64,000 bases of DNA, taken from NCBI RefSeq assembly GCF_004000435.1, contig NZ_RBVZ01000005.1, forward strand, positions 62,001 to 126,000, written 5' to 3'. A program made the position numbers and the translations under genes. This DNA comes from Alexandriicola marinus. GTDB lineage: Bacteria > Pseudomonadota > Alphaproteobacteria > Rhodobacterales > Rhodobacteraceae. A model generated the notes under the pieces. That model was not told where the DNA came from. It saw only the letters and a list, made by a program, of their open reading frames with translations, and did no database searches. Shown piece after piece: positions 37,700 to 47,679 of this stretch (its first letter is position 1; each line of letters opens with the position of its first letter).

Positions 37700-38185
37700 A
37701 TGAGCGAGAGCAAAACCTTCGAGGTAATCTTCACCGGGACAGGCAAAGCCTCCGGCAAGATGCGCAACGATATCTCGGTTGAATGGCCGATGATGAAGGA
37801 GAGTTTCGAACTGGCCACGGACGAGGGGCCGTTCCATGGCGGCGATGGCACGGCACCGCCGCCGCTGGCGCTGTTCACCGCGGCACTGACCGGTTGCCTG
37901 ATGACGCAGATCCGCGCCTTCTCGAAGCGGCTGAAGATCGAGATCGGCGCGGTCGAGGTTCAGGCCCGGCTGCACTGGAAGGGCGAGCAGGAGGGCAACG
38001 ACCCCTACGTGACCCATCCCGTCGGTTTCGATCTCGATGTCGATCTCGACAGCCCGGCCTCCGAGGCGGATCAGCGCCGGCTTCTCGAAGCCGCCAAGAA
38101 AGGCTGCTTCATCGAGCAGACCCTGTCGCAGGGGCTTCAGGTGGGCCACAGGCTGCGTTTGGACGACAACTGGCACGAGGCCTGA
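37700..38185 (+). CDS. OsmC family protein
   Basis: This 161-residue OsmC/Ohr-fold protein probably reduces organic peroxides. The first redox cysteine lies in ALTGCLMTQIRAFSKRLK and the second in AAKKGCFIEQTLSQGL. The N-terminal SKTFEVIFTGTGKASGKMRNDISVEW differs from the hydrolase-fused OsmC of 18650-19864, so it is a separate subfamily. GGGGGAGTG precedes the ATG at 37700. Confidence 0.88.
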   Translation: MSESKTFEVIFTGTGKASGKMRNDISVEWPMMKESFELATDEGPFHGGDGTAPPPLALFTAALTGCLMTQIRAFSKRLKIEIGAVEVQARLHWKGEQEGNDPYVTHPVGFDLDVDLDSPASEADQRRLLEAAKKGCFIEQTLSQGLQVGHRLRLDDNWHEA

Positions 38186-38236
38186 TTGCGCGACCAATGG
38201 CGCGACGATTGTTCTACGTTTTTTGACCTGATTTTG

Positions 38237-38285
38237 CAGCTCCCTCCACCTTAAGTCATTGTTTTCAATGAACGGGAGGGGGCTG
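38237..38285 (+). other. nested hairpin behind the OsmC gene
   Basis: An inner stem TCATTG/CAATGA with a TTTT loop is enclosed by an outer near-perfect stem CAGCTCCCTCC and GGAGGGGGCTG with one mismatch. It lies 50 bases after the OsmC stop and about 110 bases before the sugar-binding-protein gene. It may end OsmC transcription or be part of the leader of the sugar operon. Confidence 0.45.
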
Positions 38286-38362
38286 TATTCCTGTTGAAAA
38301 AGGCGCATTGCTGCATATTGATTTTGGGCGTCTTCTTTGCCACGCTTCCCCCAGTATCTGAC

Positions 38363-38378
38363 ACAATCAGATCATTGT
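38363..38378 (+). promoter_or_regulatory. operator-like palindrome before the sugar operon
   Basis: The inverted repeat ACAAT-CAGATC-ATTGT ends 3 bases before the Shine-Dalgarno GGGAGGA of the binding-protein gene. Its position would allow transcription or translation control. No LacI- or GntR-family gene lies next to the operon. Confidence 0.35.
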
Positions 38379-38393
38379 TCTGGGAGGAATATC

Positions 38394-39689
38394 ATGAAAA
38401 ATCTCACGAGCCTGTCCCTGCGGGGGGCAGTCTTTGCATCCGTGTCCGGCGTGGCGATGATGGCCGGCGGCACGGCGATGGCGGTCGAACTGGACCTGAT
38501 GATCTCCGACGTGGATGGCAAGGCCAACATCGTCCAGGAGATGGCCGAGCGCTATCAGGAGGCGAACCCCGACGTCACGATCACGATGAACTCGGTGGGC
38601 TATGACGTCATCCGCGAGCAGCTGCCGATCCAGCTGGAGGCCGGCACTGGCCCCGATCTGGCCTTCGTCACCAACTTGGGCGGTCTGAACCCCTATTACG
38701 TCGACCTCACACCCTATGTCGATGCCGACGAGTGGGAGGCTCAGTATGGCGCCGTTCTGCCGTGGTATCGCGCGGGCGCACCCGACGGCATCTATGGCTT
38801 CCATACCGAGATGACGGTTACCGGTCCCTACGTGAACCTGACCATGTTCGAAGAGGCTGGCGTCGAGATTCCCGCACCGGGCGCGACATGGGAAGACTGG
38901 GCCGAAGCCACGCAGATGGTCATGGACGAGACCGGCGCTTATGCGGGCATGGTCATGGACCGCTCCGGCCACCGGATGGCGGGGCCTGCGATGTCCTATG
39001 GCGCGGCCTATTTCGACGATGCGGGCAACCTGATCATCGACGACGGCTTCAAGACCTTTGCCCAGCTGATGATCGACTGGCACAATTCGGGCCTGATGCC
39101 CGCCGACATCTGGCCGGCTGTTTCCGGCTCCAAGTACGCCAACGGCAACGAGATGTTCTTCAACCAGGATGTGCCGTTCTACATGTCCGGGTCGTGGAAC
39201 ACGGGCAACGTCCAGAACAACGTGGGCGACAATTTCGACTGGGCGGTCGTGCCCGTTCCCTGCGGCCCGGCGGGCTGTGGCGTGATGCCGGGCGGTGCGG
39301 GCCTCGTGGCCTTCAAGTCGGATGACGCCGAGAAGGAGGCCGCCGCAGCCGATTTCGTCGCCTGGATGGCCTCCGAAGAGATTGCGCGGGAATGGTATAC
39401 CCGCACCTTCGCGATCCCGGCGCATGCCGGTCTTCAGGCCGAAGGTCTTGATTATGCAGGTGCCGGCGCTTCCGAAGGCGTGGCCAATGGTCTGAATGCC
39501 TTCACCTCGATGGCGGCGGCCGCCGCCGCGCAGACGCCGCAGGCCTATGACCTGCAGGGCAACCCGAACAACTTCGTGATCTTCAACGCCACGACGCAGT
39601 ATCTGGCCGCCGCGATGAACGGCGAGCTGACGCTCGACGAGGCGATCGAGAAGATCGAGGAAGAGGTCAACACCAACGCCAACAACTAA
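38394..39689 (+). CDS. sugar ABC transporter substrate-binding protein
   Basis: This is a 431-residue periplasmic binding protein of ABC family 1 (carbohydrate), with a signal peptide to about residue 30 (AMAGGT/AMA region) and mature sequence starting near VELDLMISDVDGKA. Internal segments LPIQLEAGTGPDLAFV, YGFHTEMTVTGPYVN and MFFNQDVPFYMSGSWNTGN are typical of this family. GGGAGGAATATC precedes the ATG at 38394. It leads an operon with two permeases, an ATPase, three oxidoreductases and an esterase-like protein, which suggests uptake of an oligosaccharide or sugar acid derivative. Confidence 0.92.
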   Translation: MKNLTSLSLRGAVFASVSGVAMMAGGTAMAVELDLMISDVDGKANIVQEMAERYQEANPDVTITMNSVGYDVIREQLPIQLEAGTGPDLAFVTNLGGLNPYYVDLTPYVDADEWEAQYGAVLPWYRAGAPDGIYGFHTEMTVTGPYVNLTMFEEAGVEIPAPGATWEDWAEATQMVMDETGAYAGMVMDRSGHRMAGPAMSYGAAYFDDAGNLIIDDGFKTFAQLMIDWHNSGLMPADIWPAVSGSKYANGNEMFFNQDVPFYMSGSWNTGNVQNNVGDNFDWAVVPVPCGPAGCGVMPGGAGLVAFKSDDAEKEAAAADFVAWMASEEIAREWYTRTFAIPAHAGLQAEGLDYAGAGASEGVANGLNAFTSMAAAAAAQTPQAYDLQGNPNNFVIFNATTQYLAAAMNGELTLDEAIEKIEEEVNTNANN

Positions 39690-39707
39690 GGCGTCCGACT
39701 GATCGGG

Positions 39708-39732
39708 GGCGGGGGCCCGCGCGGCCCCCGCC
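39708..39732 (+). other. stem-loop between binding protein and permease genes
   Basis: A 9-bp perfect stem, GGCGGGGGC and GCCCCCGCC, with a 7-base loop lies 19 bases after the binding-protein stop. It has no U-tract. By analogy with malE-malF intergenic structures it probably stabilises the upstream mRNA so that binding protein exceeds permease. Confidence 0.6.
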
Positions 39733-39777
39733 TGTCACGCGCGGCACGTGTCGCGCCTTTTCAAGGACAGGGCACAG

Positions 39778-41208
39778 ATGTCTCTCGCCGGCATTCTGAT
39801 GAGCCTCATCGGTCTTTTCTGGATCGGGGGCGGTACGATCTGGCTGTTCAGCAAACGCCGGTATCGTCTGAGGCAAATCCCGCAATTCCTCGGCGATCTC
39901 GTCGGGTTCCCGGTCGAGCTGGCCCAGAGCATCTGGGGCAGGGGCGGAGTGCCCTATGCGCTCCTGCTGCCCAACATGGCGATCTTCGGACTGTTTACCT
40001 TTGCCCCGATGATCCTGAATTTCTACGTCTCGATGACGGGCGGGTCATCGATCGCGCTCTTTGACCGGCCCTGGGTGGGCGGCGCGAATTATGCCGAGAT
40101 CTTCGATTGCGACGTTTCGATCTTCGAGCCGAAATCCTGTTCCAACGCAGGCTATAATTTCTGGACGGGCATGTTCAACACGCTGTGGTTCGTGGTGATT
40201 CAGGTGCCGGTTCTGTGCGTCGCGGCCCTGCTGACGGCATTGGTCGTCAACCGCAACATCAAGGGACGTGGCTTCTGGCGGGCGATGTTCTTCTATCCGG
40301 TGATGCTGTCGCCGGTGGTGATCGCCAACATCTGGAACTGGGTGCTGCACCGCAAGGGCGCGCTCAACGAGGCTATCGGCACGACGAGCGAGGCGCTGTC
40401 GGCCATGGCGGGCGCCTCGGGGTTCGACATCGTGGTCAGCGTCATCATGGGGGTGATCCTTCTTCTGGTCAGCGAACGCGCCCTGCGCGCAAGCGGGGAC
40501 GGGCCGTCGCTGGGGTGGACCGGGGTTTTCGGGCTCTTGCTGGCCTTGCTGGTGACATGGGCCAACCCGACCTCGATCGTGGGCCTGCCCGGCAGCTTCT
40601 GGCTTGGCTGTGCATTGGGGCTGGCTCTCTACTGGATCGTCGCCACGGGCCAGAGCTTCGCACGCGCCGCGATCATCGGGGCGGGGATCCTCTCGGTCGT
40701 GTTGCTCCTGACGATCCAGTTCGACGCGGTCTTCGATTTCGGCCGTTACCGCCCGGTGAACTGGCTTGTCACGCCCAACACCGGCTGGCCGTTCTTCTGG
40801 CTCGTCTTCGTCTTCTGCTGGAGCCACATGGGCTTTTACATGCTGATCCTTCTGGCCGGGCTTCAGGCGATCCCGAACGATCTTTACGAAGCCGCCAAGA
40901 TGGATGCGACCAAGCCGTTCCGCGCCTTCTGGCGGATCACCCTGCCGCTGGTGATGCCGACGCTGACCGTCGTGATCGTGCTCAGCCTGATCCGCAGCTT
41001 CCAGATCTTCGACGAGGTCTACCTGCTGACAGGCGGTGGCCCGGGTCGGGAAACCTTCATGGTCGTGCAGAACATCTACGAGGTGGCCTTTACCAACAAC
41101 AACCCGGCCTATGGGCAGGCCGCGGCGGGATCGGTGCTGATGGCGGTGGTGATCGCCGTCTTCACCTTCTTCCAGCTGTGGATCACCCGGCGCCAGTCGG
41201 AATTCTGA
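39778..41208 (+). CDS. sugar ABC transporter permease with extra membrane segments
   Basis: This 476-residue inner-membrane permease of the MalF/UgpA type has the EAA loop EAAKMDATKPFRAFWRITLPL near residue 370. Usual family members have about 290-310 residues. Here an N-terminal extension of about 55 residues carries one helix, and roughly 115 residues with several predicted helices are inserted between RKGALNEAIG and RPVNWLVTP (about residues 200-320). The ATG at 39778 has AAGGACAGGG upstream; a GTG at 39748 would add 10 residues. Confidence 0.9.
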   Translation: MSLAGILMSLIGLFWIGGGTIWLFSKRRYRLRQIPQFLGDLVGFPVELAQSIWGRGGVPYALLLPNMAIFGLFTFAPMILNFYVSMTGGSSIALFDRPWVGGANYAEIFDCDVSIFEPKSCSNAGYNFWTGMFNTLWFVVIQVPVLCVAALLTALVVNRNIKGRGFWRAMFFYPVMLSPVVIANIWNWVLHRKGALNEAIGTTSEALSAMAGASGFDIVVSVIMGVILLLVSERALRASGDGPSLGWTGVFGLLLALLVTWANPTSIVGLPGSFWLGCALGLALYWIVATGQSFARAAIIGAGILSVVLLLTIQFDAVFDFGRYRPVNWLVTPNTGWPFFWLVFVFCWSHMGFYMLILLAGLQAIPNDLYEAAKMDATKPFRAFWRITLPLVMPTLTVVIVLSLIRSFQIFDEVYLLTGGGPGRETFMVVQNIYEVAFTNNNPAYGQAAAGSVLMAVVIAVFTFFQLWITRRQSEF

Positions 41209-41221
41209 GGGAGGTTGAAAG

Positions 41222-42304
41222 ATGTCACGCGTCGCCCGCTTCCTCACCCGCACCGCCGGCAATCCCGACAAGGCCGAACGCTTCGGCATCGGTGATTTCC
41301 TGGCCTATGGCTATCTGGTGCTGGGGGTTCTGATCATCCTCGTGCCGGTGTTCTGGACGTTCCTCAGTTCGATCAAGCCCGAACGCGCGGTCGACAGTTT
41401 CGACACGCGGCTGATGCCCTATTCCCAGATCACGGCCGAGGTCGAGGGCGAAGGGATCAAGACCGTCTGGCACTACATGGCCGAGGACGGCACCGTCACC
41501 GACGTGTTCAAGGCCGGCCCCACGCGCAGCATGACCGAGGTGGCCCCGCTCGATGATCCACAGGCTGTGATCGAGGTCGAACGCACCCGGCTGGAGCCCG
41601 CCGAGGAAATCCGGGTTGCCACCGAGAATTACCTCGACCCGCTTCTGAAACGGAACGGGCAGGAGAATTTCACCTTCGACATCTACCTGTTCAACTCCGT
41701 CTTCGTGACGGTGGTGGCAACCGCGATCACGCTGATCATCAACGCGATGGCGGCCTTCGCGCTGGCGAAATACCGGTTCATCGGGCGGCTGACCTTCACG
41801 ATCCTGATCGTGGCGACGCTTCTGATCCCGTCGTCGATCATCCTCGTGTCGCTGTTCTTCGTGGTCTGGTCCTTCGGCATCTTCGGCTCGCTCTGGGGGG
41901 TGATCATTCCGGCGGCGGCCACGCCCACGGGCGTGTTCCTGCTGCGGCAATACATGCTGACGATCCCGGACGAACTGCTTGAAGCCGCGCGGATGGATGC
42001 GGCCTCCGAATGGCGGATCTTCTGGCGGATCGTGCTGCCCCTGTCGCTGCCTGCGCTGTCGGTGCTGGCGATCCTCAGCGTGATCTGGCGGTGGAACGAT
42101 TTCCTCTGGCCGCTGATCGTGCTGATCTCGGATCCCACGAAACACACGATCCAGCTGGGGCTTACGCAATTCGCCGGCGAATTCGACACCAATTTCCACT
42201 ATATCCTCGCCATGACGGTCGTGAGCCTGATCCCGATCACGCTTGTCTTTGTCTGGCTGCAACGCTTCATCACGACGGGTATCGCAACCACGGGGCTGAA
42301 ATGA
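41222..42304 (+). CDS. sugar ABC transporter permease with enlarged periplasmic loop
   Basis: This 360-residue permease of the MalG/UgpE type has the EAA loop EAARMDAASEWRIFWRIVLPLSLPAL near residue 256. Between the first helix (ending at SSIKPERAVDS) and the usual ATENYLDPL segment there is an acidic soluble stretch of about 85 residues that family members lack or have much shorter. It starts 13 bases after the first permease with GGGAGG upstream. Confidence 0.92.
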   Translation: MSRVARFLTRTAGNPDKAERFGIGDFLAYGYLVLGVLIILVPVFWTFLSSIKPERAVDSFDTRLMPYSQITAEVEGEGIKTVWHYMAEDGTVTDVFKAGPTRSMTEVAPLDDPQAVIEVERTRLEPAEEIRVATENYLDPLLKRNGQENFTFDIYLFNSVFVTVVATAITLIINAMAAFALAKYRFIGRLTFTILIVATLLIPSSIILVSLFFVVWSFGIFGSLWGVIIPAAATPTGVFLLRQYMLTIPDELLEAARMDAASEWRIFWRIVLPLSLPALSVLAILSVIWRWNDFLWPLIVLISDPTKHTIQLGLTQFAGEFDTNFHYILAMTVVSLIPITLVFVWLQRFITTGIATTGLK

Positions 42305-42311
42305 GCGGTGG

Positions 42312-42358
42312 CCGGAAAATGATCCATTTTCCGGACCGGTTTCCGTTCACGGAAACCG
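42312..42358. repeat. twin-palindrome element, copy 3
   Basis: The first palindrome has arms CCGGAAAATG and CATTTTCCGG around ATC (42312-42334), the second arms CGGTTTCCGT and ACGGAAACCG around TC (42337-42358). The element lies inside the sugar operon between the second permease and the ATPase, so it is not a full terminator there. Confidence 0.85.
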
Positions 42359-42386
42359 CCACCGTCCCGACCGAACGGAACACACA

Positions 42387-43459
<1,073 letters not shown>

Positions 43460-43463
<4 letters not shown>

Positions 43464-44473
43464 TGCGGGCTGCCCTGATCGGCCTGGGCATGGTGTCGCG
43501 CACCTATGGCGACGCCATTCTCAACAGCCCGCAGGTCTCGCTTTCCCGCGTTCATGCGCGCTCTGCCGAAAGCCGGGCCGCATTTCTCGCCCGGTGGCCC
43601 GATCTCGGGGCCCGGGAGGCCGCGAGCGTGACCGAGATCGCCGCCGACCCCGAGGTCGATTTCGCGATCCTGACCACGCCGCCCAATGCCCGGTCCGGGA
43701 TCGTCGCAGAGCTGGTGCGCGCGGGCAAACCAATCCTGATGGAAAAGCCGGTCGAGCGGACGCTCGCCGCCGCCGAGGAGCTGGTGATGACCTGCGAAGA
43801 GGCGGGCGTGCCTCTCGGGATCGTCCTGCAACATCGCGCCCGGCCCATCGTTGCCGACCTGCGCGCCCGAATGAGGGCGCTCGGCCCGCTGCGCATGGCC
43901 GAGGTCAACGTGCCGTGGTGGCGCGATCAGGCCTATTACGACGAGCCGGGTCGGGGCAGCTATGCCCGCGATGGTGGCGGCGTCCTGATCAGCCAGGCGA
44001 TCCATACGCTTGATCTGATGCTGTCGCTGACCGGACCGGTGACCGAAGTTTCTGCGATGGCTGCCACCACCGGTTTCCACCGGATGGAGGCCGAGGATTT
44101 CGTCTGCGCGGGCCTGCGCTTTGCAGGCGGCGCGGTGGGTCAGCTTTTCGCGACGACGGCCAGCTTTCCCGGGCGCGGCGAAACGATCACGCTGCATTTC
44201 GCAAAGGGCTCCGCCCATCTCGAGGCCGGGGTGCTGCGGATCGACCGCCACGACGGCACCAGCGAAACCGTGGGGCGGGCGGCCAGTTCGGGCGCTGGCG
44301 CCGATCCGATGGCCTTCACCTCCGACTGGCACCGGGCCGTGATCGAGGACTTTGCCGACAGCCTGTCCCAGGGCCGGCCGCCTCTCGTGACGGGGCGCGA
44401 CGCGCTTGGCGTTCACCGCCTGATTGACGCCCTTGAACGATCGGCGCAGGCAGGCGGCACCGTGACACTCTGA
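43460..44473 (+). CDS. Gfo/Idh/MocA family oxidoreductase 1
   Basis: This 337-residue NAD(P)-dependent sugar dehydrogenase family protein has an N-terminal Rossmann fold beginning ALIGLGMVSRTYGDA and the conserved MEKPVERT motif, where the lysine is catalytic. The C-terminal GFO domain includes GGGVLISQAIHTLDLML with the histidine-aspartate pair. It is translationally coupled to the ATPase. The substrate is unknown; the context points to a sugar or sugar acid. Confidence 0.9.
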
Positions 44474-44520
44474 TATCGCACACAGAATTCCGAAACACTT
44501 ACTCTCCGGAGGCTTCCGAC

Positions 44521-45525
44521 ATGCCCTTCAAACTTGGCGTCCTCGGCATCGATCATGGCCATATCTTCGGCATGTTGTCGAACATGACGGCGCAGGGCTG
44601 CACCTGCATGCACTACTGGACCGATGGCCCGGCAGTGACGGAGGCAAAGTTCAACGACGTCTTTCAAGATGTTGAAAAGGTTCAGGATCGCAGGGTGATC
44701 CTCGAGGATCCGGATGTCAGGATGGTTCTGATTTCTGCCGTGCCTGCGGACCGTGCGGCCCTGGCCATCGAGGCGATGGAGGCCGGCAAGGACGTGATGG
44801 TCGACAAGCCCGGCTGCATCACGCTGGAGGAACTGGAAAAGATCAAGGAGGTTCAGGAGGCTACGGGCCGTATCTGGAGTGTGAACTTCTCTGAACGTTT
44901 CGAAGTGCCTGCCGTGACAAGGGCGGAAGAACTGGTCTTTGGCGGCGCCATCGGCCGGGTGATCCAGACCGTCGGCCTCGGTCCTCACAAACAGAACCTC
45001 AAGACCCGGCCCGAGTGGTTCTTCCGGCGGGAACGATTTGGCGGCATCCTGTGCGATATCGGATCGCATCAGATCGACCAGTTCCTGCATTTCACTGGCA
45101 GCAACGACGCGCAAGTCGTTCATGCGCTTGTGGAAAATACGACGATGCCGGACCATTCCGGCTTTCAGGATTTCGGTGAGATGGTGCTGAAATCCGATCA
45201 CGGGCATGCCTATGTGCGGGTCGATTGGTTCACGCCCGATGGCCTGCCAACCTGGGGCGATGGGCGGTTGTTCATCCAGGGCACCGAAGGCCATATCGAG
45301 CTGCGCAAATACACCGACATCGGCCGGCCTCACAAGACGAACAGCCTGTTCCTCGTGAACGGCGAGGAGAACAGTCTCATCGATTGCGACGCGGCCGGGC
45401 TGCCCTATTTTCCGCGGCTTGCCGCGGATGTGCAGGACCGGACCGAAACCGCCGTCTCTCAGGCCCATACATTCAAGACGATGGAACTGGCGATCACGGC
45501 CCAGAAAAAGGCGGAAGGCCAATGA
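44521..45525 (+). CDS. Gfo/Idh/MocA family oxidoreductase 2
   Basis: This 334-residue paralogue starts FKLGVLGIDHGHIFGM and has the catalytic lysine motif VDKPGCIT and the GGILCDIGSHQIDQFL segment of the C-terminal domain. The N-terminal GIDHGH variant of the Rossmann loop is typical of the ThuB-like subgroup that acts on disaccharides. CTCCGGAGGCTTCC precedes the ATG. The stop overlaps the next gene by 4 bases. Confidence 0.9.
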   Translation: MPFKLGVLGIDHGHIFGMLSNMTAQGCTCMHYWTDGPAVTEAKFNDVFQDVEKVQDRRVILEDPDVRMVLISAVPADRAALAIEAMEAGKDVMVDKPGCITLEELEKIKEVQEATGRIWSVNFSERFEVPAVTRAEELVFGGAIGRVIQTVGLGPHKQNLKTRPEWFFRRERFGGILCDIGSHQIDQFLHFTGSNDAQVVHALVENTTMPDHSGFQDFGEMVLKSDHGHAYVRVDWFTPDGLPTWGDGRLFIQGTEGHIELRKYTDIGRPHKTNSLFLVNGEENSLIDCDAAGLPYFPRLAADVQDRTETAVSQAHTFKTMELAITAQKKAEGQ

Positions 45526-46577
45526 CATACCGCGTATCCGTGATCGGCGCCGGGATCGGCGCGCAGCATATGGCGGGCTTTGCCGAGGTGCCCGAACATT
45601 TTCAGGTGGCATCGATCTGTGACCTGAACCTCGATCGCGCGCGCCCCCTGGCCGAAGAGCACGGCTGTGCCCTGACCGATGATTTCGCGGGTGTCCTGGC
45701 CGATCCCGACATCGACATCGTCGATATCTGCCTGCCGCCCCATCTGCATTTCGGAGCCTGCGTCGACGCGTTGCGGGCGGGCAAGAAAGTCATATGCGAG
45801 AAACCCTTGGTCACCTCTCTTGAGAAGGCGGATGAACTTGCAAAGGTCGTGAAAGAGACCGGCGGGTTCCTGTCGCCGGTCTTCCAGTACCGCTTTGGCA
45901 TCGGCGCGGCCCAGCTTCACGCGCTGTTCGACGCGGGCCTTGCCGGCCGCTGCTATGCCGGCACGCTGGAAACCCATTGGGACAGGCCGGCCAGCTATTA
46001 CGATATCGACTGGCGTGGCACATGGGCGGGCGAATCCGGTGGCGCGCTACTGGGCCATGCGATCCATATCCACGATCTTCTGCCCGCCTTCCTCGGGCCG
46101 GTGGCGCGGGTCTTTGCCGATGTGGCGACCCGCGTGAACGAGATCGAAGTCGAGGATTGCGCGGCCCTGTCGCTCAGGATGGACAGCGGCGCGCTGATCA
46201 CCTCCTCCGTGACGCTGGGCTGCGCCGAGAATATCAGCCGGATGCGGCTCATGTTCGAGGGCTTCACGGTCGAAAGCGATCACGCGCCGTATTCGCTGGC
46301 GGCCGGGCCTTGGCGTTTCGTCGCCCGGGCGCCCACGACACAGGCGCAGATCGACGCCGTTCTGGCGGAGGTGGGCGTGGTGCGGACGGGTTATGCGGGC
46401 ATGTTCACCGCATTGGCCGATGCGCTGGGGGGCCGAGGCGGATGTGAGGTGTCCCTGGAGGATGGGCGACGGTCGCTGGAATTCGTGACGGCCTGCTACC
46501 ATTCTGCCCGGACGGGCCGGAGCGTCGATCTGCCGCTCGGCGCCGATCACCCGCTTTATGCCAGTTGGGTGCCGTGA
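45522..46577 (+). CDS. Gfo/Idh/MocA family oxidoreductase 3
   Basis: This 351-residue paralogue starts YRVSVIGAGIGAQHMAGF, has the EKPLVTS lysine motif and GGALLGHAIHIHDLLPAFLG in the C-terminal domain. All three paralogues differ in sequence and are consecutive, which suggests successive or alternative oxidations of the imported sugar, as in 3-keto-sugar pathways; this is inference. The ATG at 45522 overlaps the previous stop and its own stop overlaps the GTG of the next gene. Confidence 0.9.
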   Translation: MTYRVSVIGAGIGAQHMAGFAEVPEHFQVASICDLNLDRARPLAEEHGCALTDDFAGVLADPDIDIVDICLPPHLHFGACVDALRAGKKVICEKPLVTSLEKADELAKVVKETGGFLSPVFQYRFGIGAAQLHALFDAGLAGRCYAGTLETHWDRPASYYDIDWRGTWAGESGGALLGHAIHIHDLLPAFLGPVARVFADVATRVNEIEVEDCAALSLRMDSGALITSSVTLGCAENISRMRLMFEGFTVESDHAPYSLAAGPWRFVARAPTTQAQIDAVLAEVGVVRTGYAGMFTALADALGGRGGCEVSLEDGRRSLEFVTACYHSARTGRSVDLPLGADHPLYASWVP

Positions 46578-47638
46578 CGAACACGGCGTTCGGCCCGTGG
46601 CGAGGCCTGGCGCCGGTGCGGGCAGATCAGGGGCCGCAGGAGGTGTGCGACGCCTTTGCGCGACATCTCTACGGACCCGTGCCGCCTGCTCCTCGCGGGA
46701 TATCGATCGAACGCGAGCCATGCGGGCCGGCGGAACGCCTGACGCTGGGCATAGGTGGCGCGACCTTCGATGCGCTGCTGTGGCTTCCGGATCGACGGCG
46801 CGGGCCGGTTCCGGTGATTGCGGCGCTCGATTTCCTCGGTCCGCTCGGTGTGCCGGGGGTGCCGTATCCGATCGATGAGGGCGCGATCATCTGCGCGCCG
46901 CAGGCCCTGGGCGGCGAGGGCCAGAGACTGGCCGAGCGGATGCGCGGGCGATCGCCCGGGCGCTGGCCCATCGAGGCGATCCACGAGGCGGGGTTCGGCT
47001 TGTTGCTCAGCTGCTATGGCTCCTGGGTGCCCGACGATCCGGATGCGTGGCAAAGCCGCGGTCTCGCGCCGCGTCTGGGCAGCGGTTACGCGGCGATATC
47101 GCTTTGGGCTTGGGCCCTGATGCGGCTGGTCGATGCGGCGGAAGGCCTTGAAGGCGTGGGGGATGTCGTACTTGCAGGGCATTCGCGGCTGGGCAAGGCG
47201 GCGCTTTGGGCGGGGGCGAATGATCCGCGCGTGGCCGGGGTCTTTGCCAATGCGTCGGGCTGTGCCGGCGCGGCGCCCGAGGCGCATCTGGTGGGCGAGA
47301 CTTTGGCTGACCTGACCCGTCGCTATCCGCATTGGCTGCGCATGGGGGCGGGGTTGCCGGAGGGCCTGGATCAGCATCACCTCTTGGCGGCCATCGCGCC
47401 GCGGCTGCTGGTTGTGACGGGGGCGCGTGACGACATTTGGGCCGACCCGGTCGGAAGCTACCGCGCGCTTTGTGCCGCATCGGGGGTAAATGGATGGCCC
47501 GACCCGGCCCGGATGTGGTCCGAGGGTGGCGTGGTGCGGCGGGGGGCTATGTGCCACGCGTTGCGGGATGGAGAGCATGACCTGACACCGCAGGATTGGA
47601 GCGCGGCGCTTTCCGTTCTGGGCGGGGCGTTTTCTTGA
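46574..47638 (+). CDS. alpha/beta hydrolase resembling glucuronoyl esterases (CE15)
   Basis: This 354-residue protein has no signal peptide and an alpha/beta-hydrolase nucleophile elbow AGHSRLGKAA (S near residue 204) followed by GVFANASGCAGAAPEAH, the arrangement seen in CE15 glucuronoyl esterases and related acetylxylan esterases. Late segments YPHWL, DQHHLLAAIAPRLLVV and the histidine near the end fit a catalytic triad. It closes the sugar operon and would act on an ester of the imported sugar in the cytoplasm. The stop codon lies inside a palindrome. Confidence 0.75.
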   Translation: MTNTAFGPWRGLAPVRADQGPQEVCDAFARHLYGPVPPAPRGISIEREPCGPAERLTLGIGGATFDALLWLPDRRRGPVPVIAALDFLGPLGVPGVPYPIDEGAIICAPQALGGEGQRLAERMRGRSPGRWPIEAIHEAGFGLLLSCYGSWVPDDPDAWQSRGLAPRLGSGYAAISLWAWALMRLVDAAEGLEGVGDVVLAGHSRLGKAALWAGANDPRVAGVFANASGCAGAAPEAHLVGETLADLTRRYPHWLRMGAGLPEGLDQHHLLAAIAPRLLVVTGARDDIWADPVGSYRALCAASGVNGWPDPARMWSEGGVVRRGAMCHALRDGEHDLTPQDWSAALSVLGGAFS

Positions 47639-47672
47639 AAAGAAAACGGGTCGAATTCCTTCAAGGAATTCG
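47628..47672. repeat. twin-palindrome element, copy 4
   Basis: The first palindrome has arms CGTTTTCTT and AAGAAAACG around GAA (47628-47648), the second arms CGAATTCCTT and AAGGAATTCG around C (47652-47672). The first arm contains the last codons and the TGA stop (47636-47638) of the esterase-like gene. It lies between convergent genes, 8 bases before the hyuB stop. Confidence 0.85.
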
Positions 47673-47679
47673 GTCCCGC

